A stretch of 64,000 bases of DNA from Chlorocebus sabaeus. Its lineage: Eukaryota; Chordata; Mammalia; Primates; Cercopithecidae. Under the pieces are notes generated by a model that saw only the letters and a list, made by a program, of their open reading frames with translations, did not search any database and was not told where the DNA came from. How positions within the stretch are numbered: position 1 is the stretch's first letter; each line of letters starts with the position of its first letter. Both the position numbers and the translations under genes were made by a program. Positions 35,680-48,329 of the stretch are shown piece by piece. Where the stretch lies: assembly GCF_047675955.1 (NCBI RefSeq), contig NC_132929.1, forward strand, positions 31,860,421 to 31,924,420, in the 5' to 3' direction.

Positions 35680-36317
35680 AAATCAGTAGCATTTCTATAT
35701 GCCAACAGTGAACAATCTGAAAAAGAAATCGAGAATGTAACCCCATTTACATTAGCTACAAATACAATTAAATACCTAGGAATAGACTAAAGTAGTAAAA
35801 GATCTCTACAATAAAAACTATAAAATACTGATGCAAGAAATTGAGAAGACGCAAAACATGGAAAAATATTCTATGTTCATAGATTGGAAGAGTCAATATT
35901 GTTTAAATGTCCACATTATCCAAAACAATCTACAGATTCATTGCAATTCCTATGAAAACACCACTGGCATTCTTCACATAAATAGAAAAAAAGATCCTAA
36001 AATTTATATGGAACCACAGAAGACCCAGAATAGCCAAGGCCACCTTGAGCAAAATGAACAAAATTGGAGGAATCTCATTACCAGACTTCAAATTATATTA
36101 TAGAGCTATTGTAATCAAAGCAGCATGGTACCTGCAAACAGACAAATAGACCAAAGGAACAGAACAGAGAACCCAGAAATAAATTTATAAATCTATAGTG
36201 AACTCATTTTTGACAAAAATGCCAAGAACATACACGGGGGAAAAGATAGTCTTTTCAATAAAAGGTGCTGGGAAAACTGAGTATCTATGTGCAGAAGAAA
36301 GAAATTAAACCCTTGTC

Positions 36318-36845
36318 AGATGAGTTCATGTCCTTTGTAGGGACATGGATGAAGCTGGAAACCATCATTCTCAGCAAACTATCGCAAGGACAAAAAACCA
36401 AACACCACATGTTCTCACTCATAAGTGGGAATTGAACAATGAGAACACTTGGACACAGGAAGGGGAACATCACACACCGGGGCCTGTTGTGGGGTGTGGG
36501 GAGCGGGGAGGGATAGCATTAGGAGATATACCTAATGTAAATGATGAGTTAATGGGTACAGCACACCAACATGGCACATGTATACATATGAACAAACCTG
36601 CATGTTGTACACACGTACCCTAGAACTTAAAAGTATAATAAAAACATTTTTTTAAAGAAAGCAGACCAAATAACAGTAAAAGTAAATAAATAAATAAATA
36701 AATAAATAAATTGCTAATGGCAGAACCTGGGTAGTGGATATATAGGTCTTCATTGTAAAATTCTTCATTGTAAAATTCTTTCAGCTTTATGTATGCTTTT
36801 AAATTTCCATAATAAAATGTTGAAAAATGAAGAAAAAAAAAAAAA
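36318..36845 (+). mobile_element. 5'-truncated L1PA with probable 3' transduction
   Basis: About 335 bp of L1PA 3' end (atgagttcatgtcctttgta to cctagaacttaaaagtataa) is followed not by the host L1 but by about 190 bp of other sequence: a (TAAA)n run at 36685-36711, then text ending ccataataaaatgttg and a second A tract at 36833-36845. The host L1 resumes as gaaattagacccttatc. The same sequence, gaaattaaacccttgtc, precedes the insertion at 36301-36317, so one target duplication encloses both parts. Confidence 0.75.
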
Positions 36846-37524
36846 GAAATTAGACCCTTATCTCTCGCCATACCCAAAAACCAAATCAAAATGGAGTAAA
36901 CACTTAAGCCTAAGACCTCAAAATATAAAACTATTACTAGAAAAGATTGGGAAAGCGCTCCAGGACATTGAACTGGGCAATGATTTCTTGAGTAATACCC
37001 CATGAGCACAGGCAGTCAAAGCAAAAATGGACAAATGGGATCACATCAAGTTAAAAAGCTTCTTGTAGCAAAGTAAGGAATCAACAAAGTGAAGAGATAA
37101 CTCACAGAATAGTAGAAAATATTCACAAACTATCTATCTGACAAGGGATTACTAACCAGAATATATAAGAAGCTCAAATAAGTCAAAGAGAAAAAATGTA
37201 ATAATCTGATTTAAAAATAGGCAAAAGATGTCAACAGGCTTTTCTCAAGAGAATACATACAAATTGCAAACAGACATATAAAAAGATGCTCAATAGAAAT
37301 GCAAATCAAAACTAAAATGAGATAACACCAGTTAAGATGGCTTTTATGCAAAAGCCAGGCAATAACAAATGCTGGTGAGGATGCAGAGAAAAGGTAACCC
37401 TTGTACACTGTTGGTGGAAATGTAAATCAGTACAGCCACTATGCAGAACAGTATGGAGGTTTCTCAGAAAACTAGAAATAAAACTACCAGCAATGCCACT
37501 GCTAGGCTGATAGGTACATAGCCA

Positions 37525-37552
37525 AAAACAAACAAACAAACAAACAAACAAA
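37525..37552 (+). repeat. (AAAC)n simple repeat
   Basis: Seven or so units of aaac within L1 ORF2. Confidence 0.97.
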
Positions 37553-38212
37553 CCCAAAACCCGGAAATCAGTATATCAAAGAGATATCTGCACTTCCATG
37601 TGCATCGCAGTACTATTCACAATAGCCATGATTTGGAAGAAACCTAAGTGTCCATCAATAAATGAACAGATAAAGAAAATGTGGTACCTATACATGGTAG
37701 AGTACTATTCAGCCATAAAAATGAACAAGATTCTGTCATTTGCAACAACATGGATGGAAATGAGGGTCATTATGTTAAGTGAAATAAGCCAGGTGCAGAA
37801 AGACAAATTTTGCATATTATCACTCATTTGTGGGAGCTAAATTTAAAACGATTGAACAAATGGATATGGAGAGTAGAATAATGGTTACCAGAGGCTGGGA
37901 AGGGGTTTAGAGTTGGGGGAAGTGGGGATATTTAATGGATACAAAAATATGGTTAGACTAAGATCTAGTATTTTATACTACAACAAGGTGATTACAGTCA
38001 ACAATAATTTATTGTACATTTTAAAAGTAACTAAAAGACTATAATTGGAATGTTTGTAACATAAAGAAAGGATAAATGCTTGAGGTGATAGATACTCCAT
38101 TTACTCTGATGTGATTATTATGCATTGCATACTTGTATCAAAATATCTCATGTACCCCATAAATATATACTCCTACTATGTACCCATGAAACATTAAAAA
38201 TTAAAAGAAAAT

Positions 38213-38819
38213 TATACCGGCCATTAATACAGTTATATTTAGTTTACCCGTTGCTAATATGCCCAATAAATTTCAACAGTCTTTTTTCACTCTTATCCAG
38301 GGTAGTTTAAAATCTCAGCTCTCTTTGTTCTTCCTGGCTGTGCTCAGTAACATAAGTATTTATCTAAAATACAGCTTCCTGGGAGGAAAATGACTAAATA
38401 TCTGTGAGTACCGGCAGTAGGACACCTGCCCTAGCTTTCTAAGAAATCAAGTTGGCAGCCTAATGAAACTCAGAAAGAGGGATATAAGAAGCTGTTAACT
38501 GAATTAAGGTGCCTCAGATCACAGGCCACTGGTCTCTTGTCTCAACGTTTATCCTCTACCCTTTCCCCAAGCTTATTGTCTAAACAGCCTCTAACGAGAG
38601 CCTGCATCTGTTCCCCAATTTTGGATTCCCCATGCTTTACTGCAGCTCCTCTCCCTGGCCCACCAATCTGGACAGCTGTTTCCAATTTCCCTCACTGGCT
38701 ATCCCCAGGTGGTACCACCTGGCCACTGCCAGGACAGAAGAGATAAAAGGTTTGTAAAACTCTGGGCAGGAAATAGCCTCAGCTCTGTGATTTGAATTGA
38801 GGTTGATGGGAATAAAACC
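38213..38819. other. Unique intergenic block with a GC-richer patch
   Basis: No gene or repeat recognised. The segment 38530-38760 is more GC-rich than the surroundings and holds the palindrome at 38705-38722, followed 20 bp later by gataaaagg (TATA-like). No splice or coding evidence. Confidence 0.5.
38705..38722. promoter_or_regulatory. Perfect 18-bp palindrome with two inverted CAGGTG E-boxes
   Basis: CCAGGTGGTACCACCTGG is its own reverse complement. CAGGTG at 38706-38711 and CACCTG at 38716-38721 are E-boxes of the type bound by ZEB/SNAI and some bHLH factors. Whether it is a working site is inference. Confidence 0.4.
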
Positions 38820-38865
38820 AACCTACATTTATTAAATGTCCAGTGTTTGCCAGGCATTTAAAATA
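38820..38865 (+). mobile_element. MIR 5' scrap
   Basis: ctacatttattaaatgtcc followed by gtttgccaggcattta matches the start of MIR. It is cut off by the L1M on the right. Confidence 0.5.
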
Positions 38866-41800
38866 TAACAGCTTTGTTGACATAAATTACATACCATAAA
38901 ATTCACCCTTTTAAATCATACAGTGCAGTGGTTTTTAGTGTATTTGCAGGGTTGTGCAATCACCAAGGTCTAATTTTAGGACATTTTAATCACCCCCAAA
39001 AGAAACCTCATACTCATTAACATATACTCGTAATTCTCCCCTGCCCCCAGTCTCTGAGTCTCTGGAAACCAGTAATCTACTTTCTGTCTTTATGGATTTG
39101 CCTATTCTGGACATTTCATAGAAATGGAATTATATATAGCCTTTTGTGTCTGGCGTCTTTAACTTAGTCTAATATTTCCAAGTACATCCGTGTTGTAGTT
39201 TGGATCAGTACACTTATTTTTATAGCCTAGTAATATTTCGTTGACTGGTTATATCATATTTTGTTTATCCATTCATTAGTTGATGGACAATTGAGTTGTC
39301 TCTACCTTTTAGCTATTATGAATAATGCTACTGTGAACATCTGTGCAAGTTTGTCCATGGACATATTTTCAGTTTTCATCAGTATATATCTAGGAGTGAA
39401 AATGATGGGTCTTTAGGTAACCACATTTAACTCTTGAGGAACTGCCAAACTGTTTTCCAAAACAGCTGCAGTATTTTACATTTTACCAGCAGTGTATAGG
39501 GTTCCAATTTCTGCACATCCTTGCCAATACTTGTTATTTCCATCTTTTTATTATAGTCATCCTATTGGGTGTGAAATGGTATCTCATTGTCATTCAGTTT
39601 GCATTTGCTGATGACTAATGGTGTTGAGCATCTTTTCATATGCTTATTGACTATTTGTCTTCTTTGGAGAAATGTCTATTCAAATCCTTTGCCCATTCTT
39701 TAATTGAATTATTGGTGTTTTGTTGAGTTGTAAGAGTGCTTTATTCTGGATATTAGATCTGTATTAGATATATGATTTGCAAATGTTTTTCTCATTCTGT
39801 GGGTTGTCTTTTCACTTTCTTGATGATGTCCTTCGAAACACAAAAGCTTTTAATTTTGATAATGTCCAGTTTATTTTTTTCTTCTGTTGCATGTGTTTTT
39901 GGTATCATATCTAAAAAATCATTCCTGATCCAAGGAATTTTTTACTCTTGTTTTCTTCTAATAGTTTTATGGTTTTAGCTCTTACATTTAGGCCTATGAT
40001 TCATTTTGAATTAATTTTTGTATAGTGTATGAGGAAAGGGTCCAACTTTATTTTTTGTGTAAGGGCATCCAGTGGTCCCAGGATGATTCATTGAAATGAT
40101 TACCTTTGCCATTGAATTATTTTATACCATTGCTGAAAATCAGTTGACCATAAGTAGAAGGACTTTCTTTCCTATATTCCCAGTTCTTTACCATTGATCT
40201 ATATATTTAATCTTATGCCAGTACTGCACTGTCATTAGTGTGGCTTTGTAGTAAGTTTCGAAATCAGAAACTGTGAGTCCTTCAACTTTGTCCTTTTTCA
40301 AGATTATTTTGATTATTCTGGATTCCTTGTATTGCCATATGAATTTTATGATAAGCTTGTCAATCTACATAAAACATGCCAGCTGGAATTCTGACAGAAA
40401 TTATTTTGAATCTGCAGATCATTTGGGGGAGTGTTACCATCTTAACAACATTAGGACTTTCACTATCAAGTTTGATACTAGCTGTAGGGTTTTTATGGAT
40501 GGTTTTTCATTAGGTTGAGGAAATTCCCTTCTATTCCTAATTTGCTGAGGTTTTTTTTATTAAGAAAGGTTGTTGGAATTTGTCCATTTTTTCTGTGTTT
40601 ATCGAGATGATTCTGTGTTTTTTCTTAAATTCTATTGGTATTATATTAGTTGATTTTCAGATGTTTACCTGACATTGCATTCTTAGAATAAATCCCAGTT
40701 TGTCATGGTGTCAAATACTGGATATTTTATATGGTCAGATGTGGTTTTGCTAATATTTTGTTGATGGTTGTAACATCCACATTCATAAGGAATACTGGTC
40801 TGCAGATTTTTTTCTCTTGTGAAATCTTTGGTTTTGGTATGGTGGTAATGAATGAATTGGGAAGTATTCTCTCCTTTTCTATTTTTTAATGGAAAAGCTT
40901 GAGAAACGTTGGTGTTAATTCTTTAAAAGTTGAGTGGAATTTATTGGTAAAGCATCTGGGCTTGGGATTTTTGTGGGAAGTTTTTAATTATTATTACAAA
41001 CTCAATATCTTGTTATGAATCTATTCAGATTTTCTCTTTATTTTCAAGTCAAATTGACTAGTTTGTCTTTCTAGGAATATTCTCATTTCATCTAAGCTGC
41101 TGAGTTCATTGGCAAACAATTATTCATTCCCTTATAGTCCTTTTAGTTTCTGTAAGGTAAGCAGATATCCGCCCCTTTCTTTATTCTTTATGTTAGCAAT
41201 TTAAGTCTTCCCCTCTCTTTTCCTTTTCAGTCTAGCTGAAGGTTTGTCAGTTTTGTGAATCATATCAAAGAACTAATGTTTAGCATTGTTGATTTTCTCT
41301 ATTGTTTTTCTATTTTCTGTTTTATTTATTTCTACTCTAATCTTTATTATTTTTCTTCTTCTACTTGCTTTGAATTTAGTTTACTATCCTTTTTCTAGTT
41401 TATCAAGGCAGACATTTAGGCTTTCTATTTGAGATTTTTTAAAAATATAGGCCTTTATAGCTAGACATTTCTAAGTATAGCTTAATTGTGTTCCATATAT
41501 TGTACTTCCATTTTCATTCATCTCAAGGTATTTCCTAATTTCCCTTGTGATTTCATCTTTGACCAATTGATTATTTTGGATTATGTCATTCAATTTACAC
41601 ATATCTGAGAATTTTCTAAATTTCTTTCTCATATTGATTTTTAATTTTATTACATTTTTGTTGGAGGACACATTTATTGAGGCTTGTTTATGGTCTAACA
41701 TATGATCTTTTCTGGAGAATATATCATGTGCACTTAAGAAGAATGTGTATATCACTGTTTGAAGTAGAGTGTTCATAGATGTCTATTAGGTCTACTTGGT

Positions 41801-42720
41801 TTATAGCATTTTTCAAATCTTCTGCTTTCTTGTTGATAGTCTATTTGTTCTATCCATCATTGAAAGTGGGCTATTGAAATCTCTATTATTGTTGAATTGT
41901 CTTATTTCTCTTTCAATTCTCTCAAGTTTTACTTCATGTATTTTGGAGCTCTGTTGTTAGGTGCACATATATTTGTAATTGTTTCGTGTTTGTTGAATTG
42001 ACCCTTTTATTTATGTTCCTAATGTGTTGATCCTTTTATTATTAAAAAAGTCCTTCGTTGTCTCTGTTAACACTTTTTGCTTTAAAGCTTTTTTCATCTG
42101 ATATGAATATAGCTACTCCTATTCTTTTTTGTTTACTGTTTGCATGCTATATGTTTTATCATCTTTTTCTTTCAACCTATTTGCACATTTGAATCTAAAG
42201 TGCATCATATTATAGGAAGCATATAGTTGGATCATGTTTTTATTTATTCTACAGTTCTTGGCCTTTTGATTAGAGTGTTTTGTCCACTAAATTTGATTAG
42301 TGTTTAGCTTACATTTAATAAAATTACTGATTAGGTAGGATTTACGTCTGCTATTTTCAGTTTGTTTTCTGTATGTCTTTCGTCTTTTTTGTTTCTTTAT
42401 TCCTTTATTACTTCCTTCTTTTGTGTTAAATAAATAGTATCTAGCATATAATTTTAATTCTCTTATTGTTTCTTTTACTTTTTTTTTGAGAAATACTCAG
42501 TGGTTTTCTTGGAGATTGCAATTAACATCTTAACTTAAGCAATCAAGTTCAGATTAATACCACTGTAATTTTAATAGTATATAAAAATTTGCCCTGATAT
42601 TGTTCCATTTCTTCCTCCCTCCTTTGTGCTATTATTGTCACACATGTCATTATGTTATAAACCCATTAGTGCAGTTTTATAATTAATAATTTATGCAGTT
42701 GTTAAAAGACTACTCAACAA
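38866..42720 (-). mobile_element. Long L1M, 3'UTR plus most of ORF2
   Basis: Antisense L1M in continuous order from the 3'UTR (taccataaaattcaccc) through ORF2 C-terminus, RT region (about 40200-41300) and endonuclease region (about 41460-42450). The endonuclease-RT linker region leaves a residual 101-codon minus-strand frame at 41471-41776. It fades near 42720 without ORF1. About 3.85 kb, old but structurally simple. Confidence 0.82.
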
Positions 42721-44070
42721 ATGAGATTAAAGAACTCTACACTATTACAACCCTAATAACATAACATGCCCAAATCCATACTGTATTAAAGGTCTTCAGT
42801 GTCTCTGTTTGCCTAGGTTTAGAACATAAAAGAAAATTATTTAATTGCTTAAAGCAGTATTTAAAAATCCCACCGGTATTGCTCAGAGAGGAAGTTTCGC
42901 AAATGAAATTTTAAAAATCTATATCATCGATCTGTATTACCCTGTTATCACTATAAATTTGAGAATTTCTTAGGTCATAAGGCAGGACCAACCCCTTTGT
43001 ATTGGCCACAATAAACCCTTTCAAAATGTCTTGACCATTTGAATGGCTAAGTTAAAGTTTCTCATTACTAAGACTGTATTACTAAGTGATTCAGATATCA
43101 AACAAAGGGTTTTTAATGATAATGCTTTCCATGATACACAAGCAGAAGACTCTTACCAACTGTGTCAACAAAATAAGAAATATAGCTATGTAATACAAAT
43201 CACAGATCATAGTGGGCATTTCAACCACTTCTGATGCTCTGATTGCAGATTTCAGAACACAGAGAACAAAGCGTGCAAAAATTTCAATCACACATTCTTC
43301 TTTCCATAATAAAAAGGTACCCTTTCAAGATTTTCATGTTTGCTTTTGCTGTTCCTCAGGTTTGAATGTTTATTTCAGTTTTAATGTTGAAACTTCAGTT
43401 TTTCCTGTTAATTTATTTCTCATCCTCAAAATCAAATTGTCTGGGCCCAGCAGAAACTTAGGGAAATGGTAGCACCAAATGAGAGAGTCAGCAGGTGAGA
43501 GCACAGTCAAAATTGGTCCTAAGATCAATTCCCAGGATAAGGAGGCAAAAGCCCAGTTTGTATGAGCCAGTGTTATGGCCAAGAAAATATTATTGTGAAT
43601 CGTATCTTTCAGATGGGGAGAAGTTGGAAGACAAGTATTAAAGTCAGTGGTCAGAAGACTGGAGGATGGGTAGGTTCAATTCAAAGCATAGGTTTGTTGA
43701 ATATGAGGTAGGTGGTCCATGTCAAAACATGGTGTATAATGTGGAGCCAGGATCACCTATTTAAGGAAGTATATCAGGATGAACAGAGACAAAACTCTTT
43801 CTGCTATGTCCTCTCTAAAACCTGTGTCATATTCTTGTAATTAACTACTCTCCCCTGAGCCCTGTACCTGATGCTACAGCTACAGGTTCAGGACCCTCAT
43901 AGGCATTTTTATTGCAACACCTTTTTAACTATCATTTTATTTTGTCTAGGATAAGGTAGTATTTAGGTGCTCACTTCCGCTGCAATGGAGTTATTCTCTA
44001 GAAAGCAATCAGAGTGTATTCTCTGCTGAAGTGTAAGCTTCTTTAGGGCAATAATTTTTGTTATACCTCT
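42721..44070. other. Unclassified sequence
   Basis: No gene or repeat recognised. Short open frames on both strands near 43043-43580 lack signatures. Confidence 0.45.
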
Positions 44071-44425
44071 CTATTAGTCAGCTCCAGCTACCATAATAAA
44101 ATACAATAGACTTAGTAGCTTAGACAACAAAAATTTATTTTCTCACAGTTCTGGAGGCTGGAAAGTCTCAGATCAAGGTTCTAGTCAATTTAGTTTCTGG
44201 TAAGGGCTCTCTTCCTGGCTTGCAGAGGGCTTCCTTTTTACTATGTCCTTATGTGACCTTTTTTCTCTGTGTGTGGGGAGAGAGAGAAAGGAGAGAGAGA
44301 GAGAGAGAGAGAGCGAGCATGTGCATGAGAGAAATAGGACTCACCCTGATGTTGTTTCTTCTAAGGACACTATTGCTGTCAGATCAGGGTCCAATCCTTA
44401 TGACCTCATTTAACTTCAGTTACCT
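44071..44425 (-). mobile_element. MLT1-type MaLR LTR, partial
   Basis: Antisense MLT1 text: ctattagtcagctccagc, tttattttctcacagttctg, cttcctggcttgcagag, then cttatgacctcatttaac. The LTR 5' end is lost near 44425. It contains the GA repeat at 44277-44315. Confidence 0.85.
44277..44315 (+). repeat. (GA)n simple repeat
   Basis: GA-rich run within the MLT1 LTR. Confidence 0.95.
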
Positions 44426-44469
44426 ATTCCCTCCAGAGCTGTGGAGATAGGGAGAGTAATATGTCATCT

Positions 44470-45326
44470 GACACCATTAAAATGACTTTTATCCAAAAGA
44501 CAGACAATAACAAATACTAGTGAGGATGGGGAGAAAAGGGAATCCTGGTACACTGTTGGCGAGAGTGTATATTAGTACAACCACTATGCAGAACAGTTTG
44601 GAGGTTCCTCAAAAATTAAAATAAAGATAATATATGATCCAGCAATCCTACTGCTAGGAATAGAGCCAAAGGAAAGGAAATCACTATGTTCGACAGGTAT
44701 CTACATACTTATATTTGTTGCAGCACTGTTTACAATAGCAAGGATATACAAGCAACCTAACTGTCCATCAACAGATGAACGGATGAAGAAAATGTGGTAC
44801 ATATACACAAGGGAGCACTATTCAGCCATAAAAAAGAATGAGATCTTGCCATTTGCAGCAACAAAATGGATGGAACTTGAGGTCATTATATTAAGTGAAA
44901 TAAACCAGGCACAGAAAGACAAACATCACATGTTTTCACTCATTTGTGGGAGCCAAAAATTAAAACAATTGAACTCATGGAGATAGAGAATAGAAGGGTG
45001 GTTACCAGGGGCTGGGAAGGGTATGGGGATGGGGGAAGTGGGGATGGTTAATGGGTACAAAAAATAGTTAGAAAGATTAAATAAGACAATATTTGCTAGC
45101 ATAACAGGGGACTATAGTAAAAAATAATTTAGTTGTACATTTAAAAATAACTAAAAGAATATAGTTGGATTTTTGTAACATAAAGGACAAATGTTTGAAA
45201 TGATGGACACCCCGTTTACCCTAATATAATCATTACACTGTGCATATCTGTATCAAAGTATCTCATGTAACCCATAAATATTTATACCTACTATATACCC
45301 ACAAAAATTAAAAATAAAAAAAATTT
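44470..45326 (+). mobile_element. 5'-truncated L1MA/L1PB 3' end
   Basis: Sense ORF2 C-terminus (gtacactgttggcgagag; the residual frame at 44783-44986 reads as ORF2 C-terminal text) and a 3'UTR ending ttaaaaataaaaaaaattt. Same 3'UTR type as the L1 ending at 38212. Confidence 0.88.
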
Positions 45327-45734
45327 GTTACAGTGTACCATGTATTTAAACACAAATGTTTCATATTTTTTTGTAGTTTAGAAATATTATGTAAGTTTAA
45401 ATGCAAAATATTATATGATTGTATCATAAATTACAGCCATTTAGGTTACAGGGATTCAACTTCATGTGTTTCATATACTGCTGCTACCTCAACTTAGGAT
45501 GCATTTATTTACATTTATGAATATTGATTTGGATTTTACCTGCATAAAGTCCAGTTCAGTACCATCATGGCCTCCTATGTGCAGTTGTAGCACTGAAATA
45601 CTTTTATTTCTTCTCAGAGTACTTGTTATTTGTTAGTTTGTAGCAGTGGCAAATTATGTATCATATCCCCATAATCTCAACTTGTTCAGTGGGTGTGATT
45701 GTCTTAGGTTGGTTTTCTGGGAAATAGACTCTGA
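45327..45734. other. Unclassified; right end LTR-like
   Basis: No gene. The last ~40 bases (ggttggttttctgggaaat) look like the start of an older LTR-like element interrupted by the MLT1 LTR. Confidence 0.35.
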
Positions 45735-45739
45735 GATGG

Positions 45740-46120
45740 TGCAATAGACTGAATGTTTGTATTCCCCACCCCCCATTCATGTTGAATCCCTAATCCCAAT
45801 ATGAGGTATTTGAAGGTGGGGCCTTTGGAAGGTAATTAGATCATGAGGGTGGTCCCTGCATAAATGAGATTTCCTTGTAAGAAATCAGAGAACTAGCTAG
45901 TTCTCTTTCTCCCCTGTTATAATATCTCCCAATATTTCTCTGGTAATACCTCCCAGATTACCAGCTGGTAATCTGCAGTTCAGAAGAGGGCCCTCACCAG
46001 AACCCCACCATGTTGGCACACCGATTTCAGACTTCCAGCCTCCAGAACTGCGAGAAATAAGGTTCTATTGTTTATACACCACCCGGTGTATGGTACTTTG
46101 TTATAGCAGCCTGAGCTGAT
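45740..46120 (+). mobile_element. Solo MLT1/MST-type MaLR LTR with target duplication
   Basis: A 381-bp LTR from tgcaatagactgaatg to cagcctgagctgata. Internal phrases include ggtggggcctttggaagg and ccagcctccagaactgcg. The 5-bp sequence gatgg occurs on both sides (45735-45739, 46122-46126), as expected for a MaLR insertion. It is a solo LTR with no internal region. Confidence 0.85.
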
Positions 46121-48024
46121 AGATGGAAATTAGAATGCAGGAGATTTAATGGGGAGTAGTCTGATAAGCATTACCTATCTGAGAATGATTGGGCAGCTGG
46201 AGAAGTTGAGTTGCAATGCAGGTGCAACAACAGCCTCAGGTGATACTACAAGGAGCTGGTATGGCCCTTCAGAATTATCCTGAATTCGGGCAAGGGAATT
46301 GGGCCCTTATACTCCTACATCAGCCAGTCTTTGGTTGTTGGCTGCACCTTGGAGAGGGGAGTGAAAACTGGGGCAAGGCATTACCTTTCAGCGTAGGGCA
46401 ATTCCCAGGAGAGGACTCAGCTGTGAAGTGCAAGCGTTTGACACTCCCAGCAGCTAGGGGTGTAAGAACTTTAACCCTGAAGAGGATATCTGAACAATGC
46501 ATGACAACATCTTCTATAGTCTACCGCTTGTACAGCTTGTATTCTCTTGCTTCATGTAATAGTTATTTCACATCTGGAAATAACTTACCCTGGATCTGGT
46601 TAGTCTTTTTTTCCTGGAAAAATTTGCAAGAAAAAGATTAGTGGGAAAAATTCCAAATCCTGACATTACACTTCATCCTGAGGCTGTAACTGATAATTCA
46701 TTATTTCCCTACTCTTCCACACATTCTATATCCCCTTCACATTCAACTTGCACTTCTGCTGGGCTAAGTGGCTTGTCTGGTGGGGCTATTCAGATGCTTA
46801 TCCTTGAGGGGTCTGACCCTCTGGTTACCGTATCTGTCATAGGCTGTGGATACTGCATGTATTCATTTGGCATCAAAACTGGGTAGGGGAGTTATCAAGA
46901 GACTGTGAAAATAAGTAATTCAAAGTATAAGCTGTTGGAACTAAATTATTTTGAGCCTTAAAAATGAATGTGATTATAGGGCCTGAGTCTGTGCAAGCAA
47001 CTGTAACGGAGACAGGTGTAACCTTTGGTTTTTGTGGTTAAAGATTAGCCTTTTTACTTGCCGTATTTTGTAAAATGTTGTAAATGACTAAAAGGCACCA
47101 GGGAAGACCCCTTCCTTCTTACTGTTCATCTTCATTATAGATGAACTTCCCTCTCACCCCTGTCACAGAAAGACTTCGTGGCTATTACATTGTCTAACAC
47201 CCTTTTAAATTGGAAAGGAAAATAAAACAAACTAATTCATTAATTTACTGTAACTCATAAACAAGCCCTGTGTAGAAAATGTTGTAATCCTGTTAAATTT
47301 TTTGGTTTTCTTCATATATAAACAAAACCTTAACTTTTAATTTTGGAGCACTGACCTCATTTCAGAAGTCTGTGTTTCCCAAGTGGCTAGTCCTAGTTTT
47401 TTGCTTAAATAAATTCTTTAAAACTGGATTCTGATCCTTTTGCTTATTTCAGGTTGATAAGACGTTCCAGTAGATGAGCTACATCCTAAATGGTTTTTCC
47501 TTCCCATTTTGTAACAGTAACCCTGTTTCTTTCAAGTTAATTTTCCCACCAGTATGGAGACTCTTTTCCTTCCATGCTAGTCCTTTGGCACAAGGAATCT
47601 GAAATGAACAGGTGGCAGCCATAGCTTAAAGTTTAATAAGACTTTTGCCACTTGGATTCTCCTCTTTGGAAAAATAGTACCATTCAATGTTCATTGACTA
47701 AAGATGCCAAGCCTATCCTAAAGGGTAATTCCCCATCTTCACATGATGCTGTTCTTTCAAAAGTCTGTTCCACCTGTCTATCAGACCTGCAGGTTTTGGG
47801 TGGTGCAGTATATGACAGGACTAGTGAATCTCGTAGTCATGGATCCACTGCCACAACTTATTTGTACAATAGCTCACTCGGTCTGAGACAGTGATCCCTT
47901 GTATAGTGGTGTAGGCTGAGGCGCTTTGCGCGAGAACTGTAAACCTATATTTGAAATGGTTGTTATTATTTATTTTGGAGGGGATGTTTCAGCAAGTCCC
48001 AGACCACTGGACTGTTAAAAATGT
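46121..48024. other. Probable ancient ERV/LTR-derived sequence
   Basis: The first ~450 bp appear to continue the element interrupted by the MLT1 LTR. The plus-strand 141-codon frame at 46216-46641 has no recognisable domain. The section 47340-47930 (for example ccttttgcttatttcagg) recalls ERVL-like internal sequence in antisense, but I cannot prove it. Confidence 0.35.
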
Positions 48025-48329
48025 TGGCCAGGCATGGTGGCTCTGGCCTGTAATCCCAGCACTTTGGGAGGCCAAGGCGGGTGGATCACCTGAGGTCAGG
48101 AGTTTGAGACCAGAATGGCCAACATAGTGAAACCCCATCTCTACTAAAAATACGAGAAATTAGCTAAGCATGGTGGTGGGTGCCTGTAATCCCAGCTACT
48201 TGGGAAGTTGAGGCAGGATAATCACTTGAACCTGGGAGGCAGAGGTTGCAGTGAGCCGAGATCACGCTATTGCACTCCAGCCTGGGCAACAAGAGCAAAA
48301 CTTTGTCTCAAAAAAAAAAAAAAAAAAAT
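48025..48329 (+). mobile_element. AluS
   Basis: Full dimeric Alu, ggccaggcatggtggctc to a poly(A) of about 19. No clear target duplication. Confidence 0.95.

Larger units (their letters stand above)
29706..38212 (+). mobile_element. Near-full-length L1 (L1MA/L1PB type) with nested insertions and an internal inversion
   Basis: Sense order: 5'UTR starting gtaggaagatgac at 29706; ORF1 from about 31500 to 32550; ORF2 endonuclease region from about 33400 (tgtagatggactaaag); reverse-transcriptase region to 34879; an inverted ORF2 piece at 34895-35461; ORF2 resuming at 35680; C-terminus and 3'UTR ending in an A-rich tail near 38212. Removing the AluJ at 32918, the Alu at 35462 and the L1PA at 36318 leaves roughly 7.4 kb, compatible with a long-5'UTR L1. 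Stops and frameshifts are frequent and it is dead. Confidence 0.85.

Noticed and set aside
38213..38820. Possible small gene or promoter in the unique block
   Set aside because: Only a TATA-like string and a palindrome; no splice sites, frame or polyadenylation signal that fit together.
45833..45843. DUX4-like motif taattagatca in the MaLR LTR
   Set aside because: MaLR LTRs are known DUX4 targets, but this site departs from the TAAYYYAATCA core, so no claim is made.
46216..46641. 141-codon plus-strand frame
   Set aside because: Lies in LTR-like sequence; no domain, no start context or homology that I can recognise. Left as unclassified sequence.
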